Assembly: GCF_022829545.1 (NCBI RefSeq)
Contig: NZ_JAKSYM010000150.1
Coordinates: 1 to 64,000, forward strand
Direction of reading: 5' to 3'
DNA from: Methylobacterium sp. J-030
Lineage (GTDB): Bacteria > Pseudomonadota > Alphaproteobacteria > Rhizobiales > Beijerinckiaceae
Length of the DNA: 64,000 nt
The notes under the pieces were generated by a model that did not search any database, was not told the origin of the DNA, and saw only the letters and a list, made by a program, of their open reading frames with translations. This document shows positions 16,910-24,603 of the stretch, piece after piece. The translations under genes and the position numbers were made by a program. Position 1 is the stretch's first letter; each line of letters opens with the position of its first letter.

Positions 16910-18298
16910 GTGACGCTGATCGCCGATCCGCAGTTGCGCCCGACCGGCGCGCCCTACGATCCGACCTACGACCCCCTGACTCACGCCACGCCCGGCACGA
17001 ACCGGAACTATGCTCCGACCTATTGGGTCGCGACGGCCGGTCCTCCGCCCGCCGATGACGGCCCGATCACCGGCGATACCGATGCCGACGTGGTGATCGT
17101 CGGCTCAGGCTTCACCGGCCTGTCCTGCGCCCTGAGCCTCGCCCGCGATCACGGGATCAAGGCCACGGTGCTGGAGGCCAACCGGGTGGCGTGGGGATGC
17201 AGCACCCGCAACGGCGGCCAGGGCCAGACCGCCTCCGGGCGCCTCAGCCGCTCGCAATGGATCGCCCGCTACGGGCGCGAGACCGCCCTGAAGCTCCATG
17301 CCGAGATCATGGAGGGGTTCGACTACTTCACGGACCTCGTGCGCGAGTTCGACCCCGACCCGCAGGCCGGCGGCCACATCTACGTGGCGCACCGCCCCCG
17401 CACCTACGAGAAGCTCGCCTCGGAATCGGCGCTCGCCAACGCGGTGTTCGGCTACCGGACGCGGATGATGGGGGTCGACGAGCTGAAGCGCGACTGGCTC
17501 GACGAGGTCGGAGCGGTGGGCGCCCTGCACGAGCCCCTGGGCATCGGCATCCACCCGGCGAAATTCGCCTTCGGTTATCTCCGGGCCGCCCGCGCGGCGG
17601 GGGCGAAAGTCCATCCGTCGAGCCCCGTGCTCGGGATCGACCGCGACGGCGCGGGGTTCCGGGTGCGCACGCCCCACGGCACGGTGCGGACGCGGGCGAT
17701 AGCCATCGCCACCGGCGGTTACACCAGCCAGGGTCTTCACCCGCACCTGCGCAGCCGGGTCATGCCGATCCTGTCCAACGCCCTCGTCACCCGCCCGCTC
17801 ACGCCGGAAGAAGCGACGGCCACGATCCGCACGACCACCTTCGTCACCGATACCCGCACCCTGCGCTTCTACTATCGCCGCCTGCCGGACAACCGTGTTC
17901 AGATCGGCAGCCGCAGCGCGATTACCGGGGCGGACGCCACGCATCCCCGGCACCTGCAATTGCTGGTCGACGGGTTGCACGCGAAGTTTCCGGTGCTGGA
18001 GGGGATCCGCGTCGATTACTCGTGGTGGGGCTGGGTCGATGTCAGCCACGACATGATGCCTCGGATCGTCCAGCCGGAATCCGCTGTGCCCCTGTTCTAC
18101 AGCCTCGGCTACGGTGGCAACGGCGTCTCCTTCTCGGCCCAGGCCGGGCGGCGCCTCGCAGGGCTGGTGGCCGGACGCAAGCCCGCCGGCCTGCCGATCT
18201 TCGAAGGCCCACTCCCGGGCCATCCCTTCGCCCCCTTCCGCCGGATCGGCCAGCGGATGCTCTACCGCTGGTACCACCATCGCGACGAGGCGGCGTGA
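16910..18298 (+). CDS. tauY: Taurine dehydrogenase large subunit TauY-like FAD oxidoreductase
   Basis: A 462-residue DAO-type flavoprotein with a GSGFTG dinucleotide motif at about 65-70 after an ordinary N-terminal extension, the segment CSTRNGGQGQTASG, and a C-terminal GYGGNGVSFSAQAG FAD-contact region. It starts with GTG and GGAGAG seven bases upstream. TauY oxidatively deaminates taurine to sulfoacetaldehyde and passes electrons to the respiratory chain. Related enzymes oxidise gamma-glutamylputrescine or glycine, so the taurine call rests on TauR, TauX, Xsc and Pta next door. No TauABC importer accompanies it. Confidence 0.75.
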   Translation: MTLIADPQLRPTGAPYDPTYDPLTHATPGTNRNYAPTYWVATAGPPPADDGPITGDTDADVVIVGSGFTGLSCALSLARDHGIKATVLEANRVAWGCSTRNGGQGQTASGRLSRSQWIARYGRETALKLHAEIMEGFDYFTDLVREFDPDPQAGGHIYVAHRPRTYEKLASESALANAVFGYRTRMMGVDELKRDWLDEVGAVGALHEPLGIGIHPAKFAFGYLRAARAAGAKVHPSSPVLGIDRDGAGFRVRTPHGTVRTRAIAIATGGYTSQGLHPHLRSRVMPILSNALVTRPLTPEEATATIRTTTFVTDTRTLRFYYRRLPDNRVQIGSRSAITGADATHPRHLQLLVDGLHAKFPVLEGIRVDYSWWGWVDVSHDMMPRIVQPESAVPLFYSLGYGGNGVSFSAQAGRRLAGLVAGRKPAGLPIFEGPLPGHPFAPFRRIGQRMLYRWYHHRDEAA

Positions 18299-18308
18299 CG
18301 GGCGCCCC

Positions 18309-18955
18309 TCACGCCGCCTGCGCCGCGTCGAGGTTCGGGGGCCTGATCTCTCCGACCCTGTGGCAGGCCACGGCATGGCCCGGGCCGACGGGGAGCAGGG
18401 GCGGATCCTCGGCGCGGCAGCGATCCACCGCAAACGGGCAGCGTCCGGCGAAGCGGCAGCCTGCGGGGAGATCGATCGGGCTCGGCGGCTCGCCGCGGAC
18501 GAGGTAGCGGCTCTTCAGGGCGTCGCGGGCCGGGCCGGCCGGTACGGCCGCCGCGATCAGCGACCAGCTATAGGGGTGGCGCGGGGCGGAGAAGTACGCC
18601 GCCGTCGGCGCCTGCTCGACGATCCGGCCGAGATACATCACAGCCACCGCGTCGCAGAGGTGCTGCACGACCCCGAGGTCGTGCGAGATGAAGACGTAGG
18701 CGAGGCCCCGCTCCGCCTGGAGCCGGACGAGCAGGTTGAGGATCTGCGCCTGGATCGCGACGTCCAGCGCCGAGACCGCCTCGTCGCAGACGATGATGTC
18801 GGGTCTCGTCGTCAGCGCCCGCGCGATGCAGAGGCGCTGGCGCTGGCCGCCGGAAAACTGGTGGGGGAACAGGCTCTTGGCGTCCGGCGGAAGGCCGACG
18901 CTGGCGAACAGATCATCGAGGCGCGCGGCCGCCTCTCGCCGGGAGAGGCTTTCCA
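18309..18955 (-). pseudogene. Truncated oligopeptide/dipeptide ABC transporter ATPase (N-terminus lost)
   Basis: The C-terminal two thirds of a DppF/OppF-type ATPase are clear: signature FSGGQRQRLCIARAL, Walker B IIVCDEAVSALD, the switch histidine ISHDLG, and the C-terminal oligopeptide-transporter tail with CRFAGRCPFAVDRC. Walker A and the first ~100 residues are absent. Homology stops near the LESLSRREA segment at about 18950, where unrelated plus-strand sequence begins. It cannot bind ATP and must be a remnant. The break marks a recombination junction at the right edge of the sulfonate locus. Confidence 0.85.
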
Positions 18956-18981
18956 ATATCCGGCACGCGACGGCCCACACG

Positions 18982-19104
18982 ATGGTCGGAATCGTCGTCA
19001 AAGCGCGCTTGGCGCAGGCTGACACCGACGAAGACGATGGGCCGGATCATCTCCTGATCGTGGGGCCGGTCCGCGACATCCTTGCGCTGGGAGATCCGCG
19101 ATGA
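18982..19104 (+). pseudogene. Possible small-gene fragment, 40 codons, coupled to the next frame
   Basis: A short frame ending at 19104 encodes an acidic peptide with DTDEDDGPDHLLIVGPVRD. Its TGA overlaps the ATG of the following frame (ATGA), an arrangement typical of real operons. The part upstream of about 18980 is overlaid by the truncated ATPase, so only a 3' fragment may remain. No family is recognised. Confidence 0.3.
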
Positions 19105-19294
19105 GCCTGCCGCCAAAGCTCTCGCCCGGCGCGATCCGGGATGAAAAGCGCCGCGTGATCAGCGGGAGCGCTCGGCCTGCTGCTACACACGTGGCGGCTC
19201 CGCCGGGTGCGCTGGGCTTTCGCCACGCTCAACCGGCGTCTGGTCGCGTACGAGGATTGGCGCGCCGCCGGCCTGACCATCAAGGCCGACTGAA
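19101..19294 (+). pseudogene. Small hypothetical gene, apparently frameshifted
   Basis: The frame opens MSLPPKLSPGAIRDEKRR. Near 19165 the protein-like sequence continues in the +1 frame as LHTWRLRRVRWAFATLNRR and ends YEDWRAAGLTIKAD at a TGA near 19292. Joining the frames gives a coherent basic ~64-residue protein, so a one-base change has probably broken it. No function can be assigned. It is the last GC-rich piece before the AT-rich stretch. Confidence 0.3.
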
Positions 19295-19302
19295 CGAGAG
19301 AT

Positions 19303-19327
19303 CCCCGGCCGCCTCAGCGGTCCGGGG
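19303..19327 (+). terminator. Strong GC hairpin after the small frameshifted gene
   Basis: CCCCGG-CCGC, a CTCA loop, GCGG-T-CCGGGG forms a ten-pair stem with one bulge. No T tract follows directly, though the DNA becomes A/T-rich about 15 bases later. It could end transcription of the coupled small genes or be a remnant. Confidence 0.3.
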
Positions 19328-19768
19328 TTGCCCCAAACACATATTTTTATCAATATCTCATCGAGGGCGTGATAATAATTTTAATAAAACCTATAAAAAG
19401 CCGCTATAAATATACACACAGCGACGTAAATGAATATTAAAAGCGCTATTCCACCATTTTATGTAAGTTTAACATAGCTCACGACTGCTAATTCGAAAAT
19501 TAATCCAAATAAATCTAAAATACCAAGTTATTTCTCCATTCAAGCACCTGCTTATCCTTGGGCTGAATAAGCTGCAACAGCTTTGGGCCCCATTTGTCGG
19601 CCCAAAATCTTGCGGCGATCCGCACTTTTCCACATTCCATCCGTTAACCCACAAGTCTGGGTTTTCCTTAATGTCGGTCTTCCATTAATTAAATAGTTGC
19701 TCAGCCTAATAGTCGTTGACAACGTCAGACATGTCCGAAAGTAATACTAAAGCGTCAGGCGCACCCAG
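19328..19768. other. AT-rich intergenic stretch without recognisable genes
   Basis: Base composition drops sharply compared with both flanks. Only short open frames without family resemblance are present. The composition suggests DNA of foreign origin, continuing to about 20540. Confidence 0.5.
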
Positions 19769-20326
19769 CTATTTTCTTGGAGACCAAGCTAGGAGGAATG
19801 GACCCTGACCTGTGAGATCAGAGCCCACAGACGTTGCTGCATCAATCGCCTTTTGCGATAAAGCTAATCCATAATGAGCTATAGCATCTTCGCAAACTTT
19901 CTCTCGACTTCTGGCATTTAGCGATAAAGACAGCTTATCATTTTCGACAGGCCAAACCGTCACCATTTGTGCACTTAAAGGGGCTTTCACGTCACTGATG
20001 TGTAAAATGACGCTTGCATATGTTCGGCAGAACATATCAAAACGATTTTTATTTTCAGAAGTAGAACGACTTTTAAACGCTAGGATACCATAGGCTTTGA
20101 ATTGCTCTGGGGGATACTGGCTGGGGCCGGCAAAGATTCGTGATGGGAAGACTTCGGATGGTGGCTTTACACTAGCTTGTTCAATAACATGGGAATTGTC
20201 AGCGATACTCCACCTCGCATAATTAACAATTACGTCAGAATTAGTTGAAATAATACCTATGGCTGCAGAAATCTGGAAAAAGTTAAGCGTAAAAAATGAT
20301 ATGACCCATTTTCTGCTGCTTGGATC
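19769..20326 (-). pseudogene. Decayed membrane-anchored hypothetical protein in AT-rich DNA
   Basis: Reading the minus strand, one frame stays open for 185 codons from the stop at 20327 down to 19769, with no ATG, GTG or TTG near its beginning. It starts with a hydrophobic segment (KWVISFFTLNFFQISAAIG) and continues as a soluble-looking domain ending FLLAWSPRK. Just upstream, in a different frame, another hydrophobic stretch (FAVIVLISSVIEVV) can be read. This is what a frameshifted two-helix membrane protein would look like. An 88-residue piece from the ATG at 20035 could still be translated. No family is recognised. Confidence 0.45.
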
Positions 20327-20562
20327 CTAACAACTTCAATAACAGAAGATATCAATACAATAACAGCAAACAAATCAATTATTATAGTAATCGCACCTAT
20401 TTATAGACCTCAAAGAAATTCTTGAATGTGAAGCTACCGCTATCGAGCCGCACGGCAACCGTAGCAGTCACCTCATACTCGAAGAAACAATCCGAAGCTG
20501 GCTATGTCAAAGGCTCTAAGCAACGAACTGGATCTCGGTAGGCGGTGATTCGGTCCCGTAGC

Positions 20563-20875
20563 CTATCTGGGATGAGCAGTCGTCACCATGCCAGACCGCC
20601 TGATCACGCTTGGGTAGGCCGCCTCCGCGTTGCGGATCTGGCGGGCCTCGTGGATCGCTTTGCGGGTCAGGCCGAGGTCGGCAACCGTGGCGAGGGTGTT
20701 CCCCTGTGGAACACCCTCTTGGTGTTGGTTCGACCCGAGCTTTGCTACATCGCCCCGCTCCTGCGCGGCGTCGTATTCATCCGCGAGCCGGCGCTTGGCC
20801 TGCGCCTCGATCTCGAGGGCGTCGGCCTGCGCCCTGTGAGCGGCCGTGATCAGCTCATCAATCTCCCGGTTTGAA
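20563..20875 (-). pseudogene. Phage/plasmid-type hypothetical protein fragment
   Basis: The minus strand reads without stops through a helix-rich, charged sequence (QAKRRLADEYDAAQERGDV) and then TVADLGLTRKAIHEARQIRN before ending at 20563. The last motif resembles HTH-like segments seen in rhizobial phage and plasmid proteins. There is no start codon; the frame emerges directly from the 3' end of the carboxymuconolactone-decarboxylase-like gene, which it overlaps by about 15 bp. It looks like the tail of a gene cut by recombination. The plus-strand frame over the same bases lacks protein-like character. Confidence 0.45.
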
Positions 20876-21514
20876 CGGCGGCTCCTTGCCCGGCGGCACG
20901 CTCTCCTCAGCCATGCTCAGCAGCATGGCGACCGTCACATAGGTACCGGTGAGCGTAGTCAGATCGACGACGCCCTGGTCTCCGAGCACTGCCTTGGCGC
21001 GTGCGAAGGTCTCGTCCGAAACCGCCTGCTTCGTGGAGAGCTCCATGCAGAAGTCGTACACGGCGGCCTCGTCCGGCTTCATACCCTCCGGTCGTTTGTT
21101 GGCCTTCAGATCGGCCGCGACCTGCTCGGAGAGCCCGGCTTTGATCGCCAGCGGGTAGTGAGCGTACCACTCGACCTGCGAGCGCCAGAGGCGCCCCTGA
21201 ATCAGGATAGCGAATTCGTTCAGCCGGGTCGGGACCGACGTGTGCCAGCGCAGGTAGTCGAGAAGATCGTACATCCGCTGCGCCATTTCGGGGCTGCGGA
21301 TCATCGGGTTGTACGGGCCGCCGATGCCAACGCTCGACACCTTCATGATCTTCTCGCCGACCGGACGCTGGGCCGGCGTGAGCTGTTCCATCGTCAGCTG
21401 AGGGAAGCGCGGTTCGCGACCGACAGCGCTCGTGGATGTCTGGGCCACGGACCATCCTCCGGCGGCCGCCACTACGGCGACAGCAGCGAAGCTTTTGGCT
21501 CTGAGCAGGCTCAC
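20858..21514 (-). CDS. Carboxymuconolactone decarboxylase-family protein with signal peptide
   Basis: A 218-residue protein with an N-terminal export signal (SFAAVAVVAAAGGWSVAQ) followed by an AhpD/CMD-like helical domain, seen in RWHTSVPTRLNEFAILIQGR and EWYAHYPLAIKAGL. No CxxC peroxidase pair is present, so AhpD-type peroxidase activity is unlikely. The GTG start has GGGAGGG just upstream. CMD-like proteins of this exported type are common in Methylobacterium and related genera, with unknown reactions. It is monocistronic, flanked by remnant DNA. Confidence 0.75.
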   Translation of the reverse strand: MSLLRAKSFAAVAVVAAAGGWSVAQTSTSAVGREPRFPQLTMEQLTPAQRPVGEKIMKVSSVGIGGPYNPMIRSPEMAQRMYDLLDYLRWHTSVPTRLNEFAILIQGRLWRSQVEWYAHYPLAIKAGLSEQVAADLKANKRPEGMKPDEAAVYDFCMELSTKQAVSDETFARAKAVLGDQGVVDLTTLTGTYVTVAMLLSMAEESVPPGKEPPFKPGD

Positions 21515-21693
21515 GGATCCCTCCCTGGCACGGGCGCGCTCAGGCGCGCCTCTGTGTAAGGGGATAGTCTGTCATGCCTCCTCAGAGATCCAGTGTCCCC
21601 AACCGAGCTATGTCTTGCGCCCTGTTGGCCGCCGCTCTCACGTTCTCCGGCTACGTCGTGCTGCTCGGATGGCGGTGAGGGGAGGGTACTCAG

Positions 21694-22080
21694 TCAGAGG
21701 GAATTCCCGCCGCACACTCGCTCGACGGCATCACCGCTGTCCTCGGGCCGCGTATTGAAAGCGATCGGCACCGTCGGCACGGTCTCCCGGGCCGTGTTGA
21801 TCAAGGCCTCGAACACCGGCAGATGCCGCGGCCAGGATCGTACACCGGCGCCGATCACAAGGCAGTCATACGAGCCGGAAGTGAGCATCTGCTTCAGGAT
21901 GGGTCCAGCCTGATCGTCCGGGCGGATGAAGCACTGCTCGGCCATCCAGCCGCGGTCGCGCATATCCTCCAGCGCGATCTTGATCCCGTGGTGGATCTTC
22001 TCGGCGTTCAGCCCCGGCGGGAGAGCAGGGTCCGAGAAGTCGACCGCTTCTGGTTCGTAGCCAACCATCAGAACGCGCAT
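21694..22080 (-). CDS. Conserved hypothetical protein (128 aa, nucleotide-binding-like fold)
   Basis: It begins MRVLMVGYEPEAVDFSDP and has a later strand-turn DCLVIGAGVRS, giving a Rossmann-like alternation of hydrophobic strands and helices. GGAGGG lies four bases before the ATG. I recognise no named family. Codon use is normal for the window, in contrast to the decayed DNA at 19-20.5 kb. It is the last gene before the tRNA-derived attachment site. Confidence 0.6.
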   Translation of the reverse strand: MRVLMVGYEPEAVDFSDPALPPGLNAEKIHHGIKIALEDMRDRGWMAEQCFIRPDDQAGPILKQMLTSGSYDCLVIGAGVRSWPRHLPVFEALINTARETVPTVPIAFNTRPEDSGDAVERVCGGNSL

Positions 22081-22263
22081 CGGACCCTCCGGCGTCGGGC
22101 GGCAGATCGAGGCAGCCGTTCACGCGAGCTAGGGTCGAGGGGCGCGGCCTCAAGCCGCGATCCCATCTCCGCACAGGCGAAAACCGGTGCAGCGCTTTTT
22201 GGGTCAAAGTTGGGGTTATTGGGCCGTTGCGCCAGCAAAACCGAGCTAAACTATTGATTTTGT

Positions 22264-22307
22264 TGGCGCGCCCTACGGGAATCGAACCCGTGTTTTCGCC
22301 GTGAAAG
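22264..22307 (-). other. tRNA-Glu 3' end remnant, probable integration (att) site
   Basis: The minus strand reads CTTTCACGGCG, then a T-arm ACGGG-TTCGATT-CCCGT, an acceptor strand AGGGCGC and discriminator G followed by CCA. This matches the anticodon loop (TTC) through the 3' end of alphaproteobacterial tRNA-Glu. The 5' half (D-arm and acceptor partner GCGCCCT) is absent. A displaced tRNA 3' end 148 bp from an integrase is the classical footprint of site-specific integration. The matching intact tRNA-Glu is not in the window. Confidence 0.8.
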
Positions 22308-22454
22308 AGTGGTAACGAGGCATTTTGCGGCGGTCGGCGAACGTCGACGAACTCCTAATCTGCTCTGTAGACAGAGTCTTTCGTCCTTGCAGGTTCGCTA
22401 GCGTCCGCCTACGCCTTTTCCGTACGATTTCCGTACGGAAGCGGAGAGGGCGCC

Positions 22455-23756
22455 ATGGCTCGCACGGTACGCAACGCCAAGCTCGACACGCGTTCTGGGC
22501 GCGCCAAGCTCGCCCCTCGGCGCGAGCCATACTGGACGGTGATCTCGACCGGCTGTGCCGTGGGCTACCGGCGCGGCGCCAATGGCGGTACGTGGGTCGC
22601 GCGGATGCGTGACGGAGCCAAGCAGCATTACGACGCGCTCGGCGCCGCCGACGATAGCCGGGATGCCGACGGCCTGATCGTGTTCTCGTTCGCTCAGGCT
22701 CAAGAGCGGGCGCGTGTCTACTTTGCTCGGAAGGCGCGCGAGCTCGCCGGCTTCGATGAGGAGGCGGTTGAAGTCCCCTGGACGGTCGCGATGGCGCTGA
22801 CCGACTACCTCGCCGCGCGGGAGCGACGCGGGTCGAAGGGCGTGCGGGCAGACCGCTACGCAGCTGAGGCACGCATCCTGCCGGTGCTCGGCGCGCTCGA
22901 ATTGACGGCGCTGACGACGAAGCGCATCCGCGACTGGCACCATGATCTGGCCGAGGCGCCGAAGCTGCGCCGGACCGCGTCTGGGGAAGAAACGCAGCGT
23001 TTGGCCATTGTCGATTCGACGGACCCGGAGGCCGTGCGGGCGCGGCGCGCGACGGCCAACCGAGTGCTGACGGTCCTGAAGGCCGCGCTCAATCATGCGT
23101 TCCAAGAGGGCAAGGCCAGCTCGGACGAGGCTTGGCGCCGGGTGAAGCCCTACCGGGAGGCTGATGCCGCTAAAATCCGTTATCTGACCGCGGCCGAGTG
23201 CCGGCGCCTGCTCGACGCCTGCGCCGGGCCATTCCGAGATCTCGTGCGCGGCGCACTAGCAACAGGGTGCCGCTACGGCGAGCTCGGGCGGATCCGGGCG
23301 TCCGACTTCGACGCGCAGGCGCGCACCGTGATGATCGCCAAGTCGAAGCAAGCCAAGCCGCGCCATATCGCACTGAGCGATGAAGGGGCCACCTTCTTCG
23401 CCGCGCTCACCGCCGAGCGGCCGAGGACCGCGCTGGTCTTCTCCCGGACGGATGGAGGAGCCTGGGGAGCCTCACACCAACAGCGGCCGCTGATCGAAGC
23501 CTCGGCGCGGGCGGGACTTGAGCCGCCGTGCACCTTTCACATCCTACGGCACACCTACGCCAGCATGCTGGCAATGAGCGGGGTGCCGATGCGCGTCATC
23601 GCCGACCAGCTAGGGCACGCCGACACGCGCGTCACCGAGAAACACTACGCCCATCTCACGCCGACCTACGTGGCCGAGGCGGTGCGCCGATCGCTGCCAA
23701 AGCTCGGCCTAATTGACGCGCCATCCGCCCCCGAACATTTTAGAAGCGCAGAATGA
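22455..23756 (+). CDS. Tyrosine recombinase / phage-type integrase
   Basis: A 433-residue site-specific recombinase. A SAM-like core-binding region (about 105-230) is followed by the catalytic domain with R273 in ATGCRYGEL, H362 and R365 in HILRHTY, H388 in QLGHAD and the nucleophile Y398 in KHYAHL. All catalytic residues are present, so the enzyme may be active. GGAGAGGG precedes the ATG. It lies beside the tRNA-Glu remnant and points away from it, consistent with an island that extends rightward. Confidence 0.93.
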   Translation: MARTVRNAKLDTRSGRAKLAPRREPYWTVISTGCAVGYRRGANGGTWVARMRDGAKQHYDALGAADDSRDADGLIVFSFAQAQERARVYFARKARELAGFDEEAVEVPWTVAMALTDYLAARERRGSKGVRADRYAAEARILPVLGALELTALTTKRIRDWHHDLAEAPKLRRTASGEETQRLAIVDSTDPEAVRARRATANRVLTVLKAALNHAFQEGKASSDEAWRRVKPYREADAAKIRYLTAAECRRLLDACAGPFRDLVRGALATGCRYGELGRIRASDFDAQARTVMIAKSKQAKPRHIALSDEGATFFAALTAERPRTALVFSRTDGGAWGASHQQRPLIEASARAGLEPPCTFHILRHTYASMLAMSGVPMRVIADQLGHADTRVTEKHYAHLTPTYVAEAVRRSLPKLGLIDAPSAPEHFRSAE

Positions 23757-24023
23757 CTACAGAAACTCACAATACCGAATTGGATTGACTTTGATTATGT
23801 TTCTTGACAGCAAATATGTTAGCCGCAAACTGCAGGTTTACGCAACTTTCTCGTAGCCGGCCGGAAGCGGATACGAAACTCCAATACGGCGAAAGCCAGC
23901 CAGAGAGATTAATGAGAACCGCGTCGCTGGGATTTCCGGCCTCATGGCGGAGATGGAGGGAATGTCCCGTCGGCCCGCGGACCCAATATTTTTACAATAA
24001 CTTAGCCTGGATGAAGCCTGCGC
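23757..24023. other. Intergenic stretch after the integrase
   Basis: About 270 bases with mixed composition and short A/T-rich patches (TTGACT near 23785, TTGACA near 23808). No gene or convincing terminator is seen. Confidence 0.4.
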
Positions 24024-24248
24024 CGGGTGCGGGTGGCCTAGGGCGTGAGCCAGGAGCGATTGGCAGCGGACGCCGGCGTGGACTGGGCCTACCTGGGCGG
24101 GCTGGAGCGGCAGGCGGAGATCCCGACGGTGGACCTGCTCGACCGGGTGGCCGGTGCGCTCAGCGTGCCGCTGGGTGAGCTGTTCTCAGCGCCGGGACCG
24201 GACGAGGCGCCGCCGGCCTCGCTGCGAGGCGGACAGCGTAAGGGTTAG
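24024..24248 (+). pseudogene. XRE-family helix-turn-helix regulator with in-frame stop
   Basis: The frame reads LRRVRVA, a TAG at about 24039, then GVSQERLAADAGVDWAYLGG and TVDLLDRVAGALSVPLGELF. This is the HTH_3 fold, whose usual beginning is an LRRARGLSQ-like helix, so the stop falls inside helix 1. A GTG at 24045 could restart translation, but the product would lack the first helix. It is probably a broken regulator of the integrated element. Confidence 0.6.
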
Positions 24249-24603
24249 AAACCGGAAGAACAGTAGGCCAGAACCGGAAAACTCACACTGGAGTGTTCTA
24301 GATTGTTGAGGTTCAGTTGCTGGTTAGGTCAACACGCTTGGGGTTCAGCGTTCTGGCCGACACACTCGTTCAGAGATAGAAGTATCATGAAGCTGAAGAT
24401 GCGAACGATCAGGTGTGGTGATCGTCTCTTCATTGGTGAGCTTGATCGCGACAGGCACGCCCTCCAGAGCGTAGCGTCGCAGTGGTCCCGTGAAGGCGAC
24501 CGGCGCGATCTCAGTCAGCGTCAAAGGTTTCTACCGCGGACGCTTGGTGCTGAGCCCGCCGACAAACTTCCGCTGGGTGCTGCATCTAGGGCGCCGTAAG
24601 TGA
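24249..24603. other. Unassigned region before the amidase end
   Basis: Two opposite short readings look protein-like. The plus strand from about 24478 reads SGPVKATGAISVSVKGFYRG and ends LHLGRRK at 24603. The minus strand over part of the same bases reads PLTLTEIAPVAFTGPLRRYA. Neither has a plausible start. The plus reading ends directly against the amidase stop, so it is probably a truncated gene tail. Confidence 0.3.

Noticed and set aside
19469-19654. 61-codon minus frame in the AT-rich stretch
   Set aside because: No ribosome binding site, odd residue composition and no extension of similarity; it is probably random in AT-rich DNA.
20545-20874. Plus-strand protein over the phage-like fragment
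   Set aside because: The minus-strand reading has helix-rich, protein-like sequence with an HTH-like motif; the plus reading does not.
22264-22340. A complete tRNA gene
   Set aside because: Only the anticodon loop to CCA part fits. The acceptor 5' strand and D-arm cannot be formed from the neighbouring bases, so it is a remnant.
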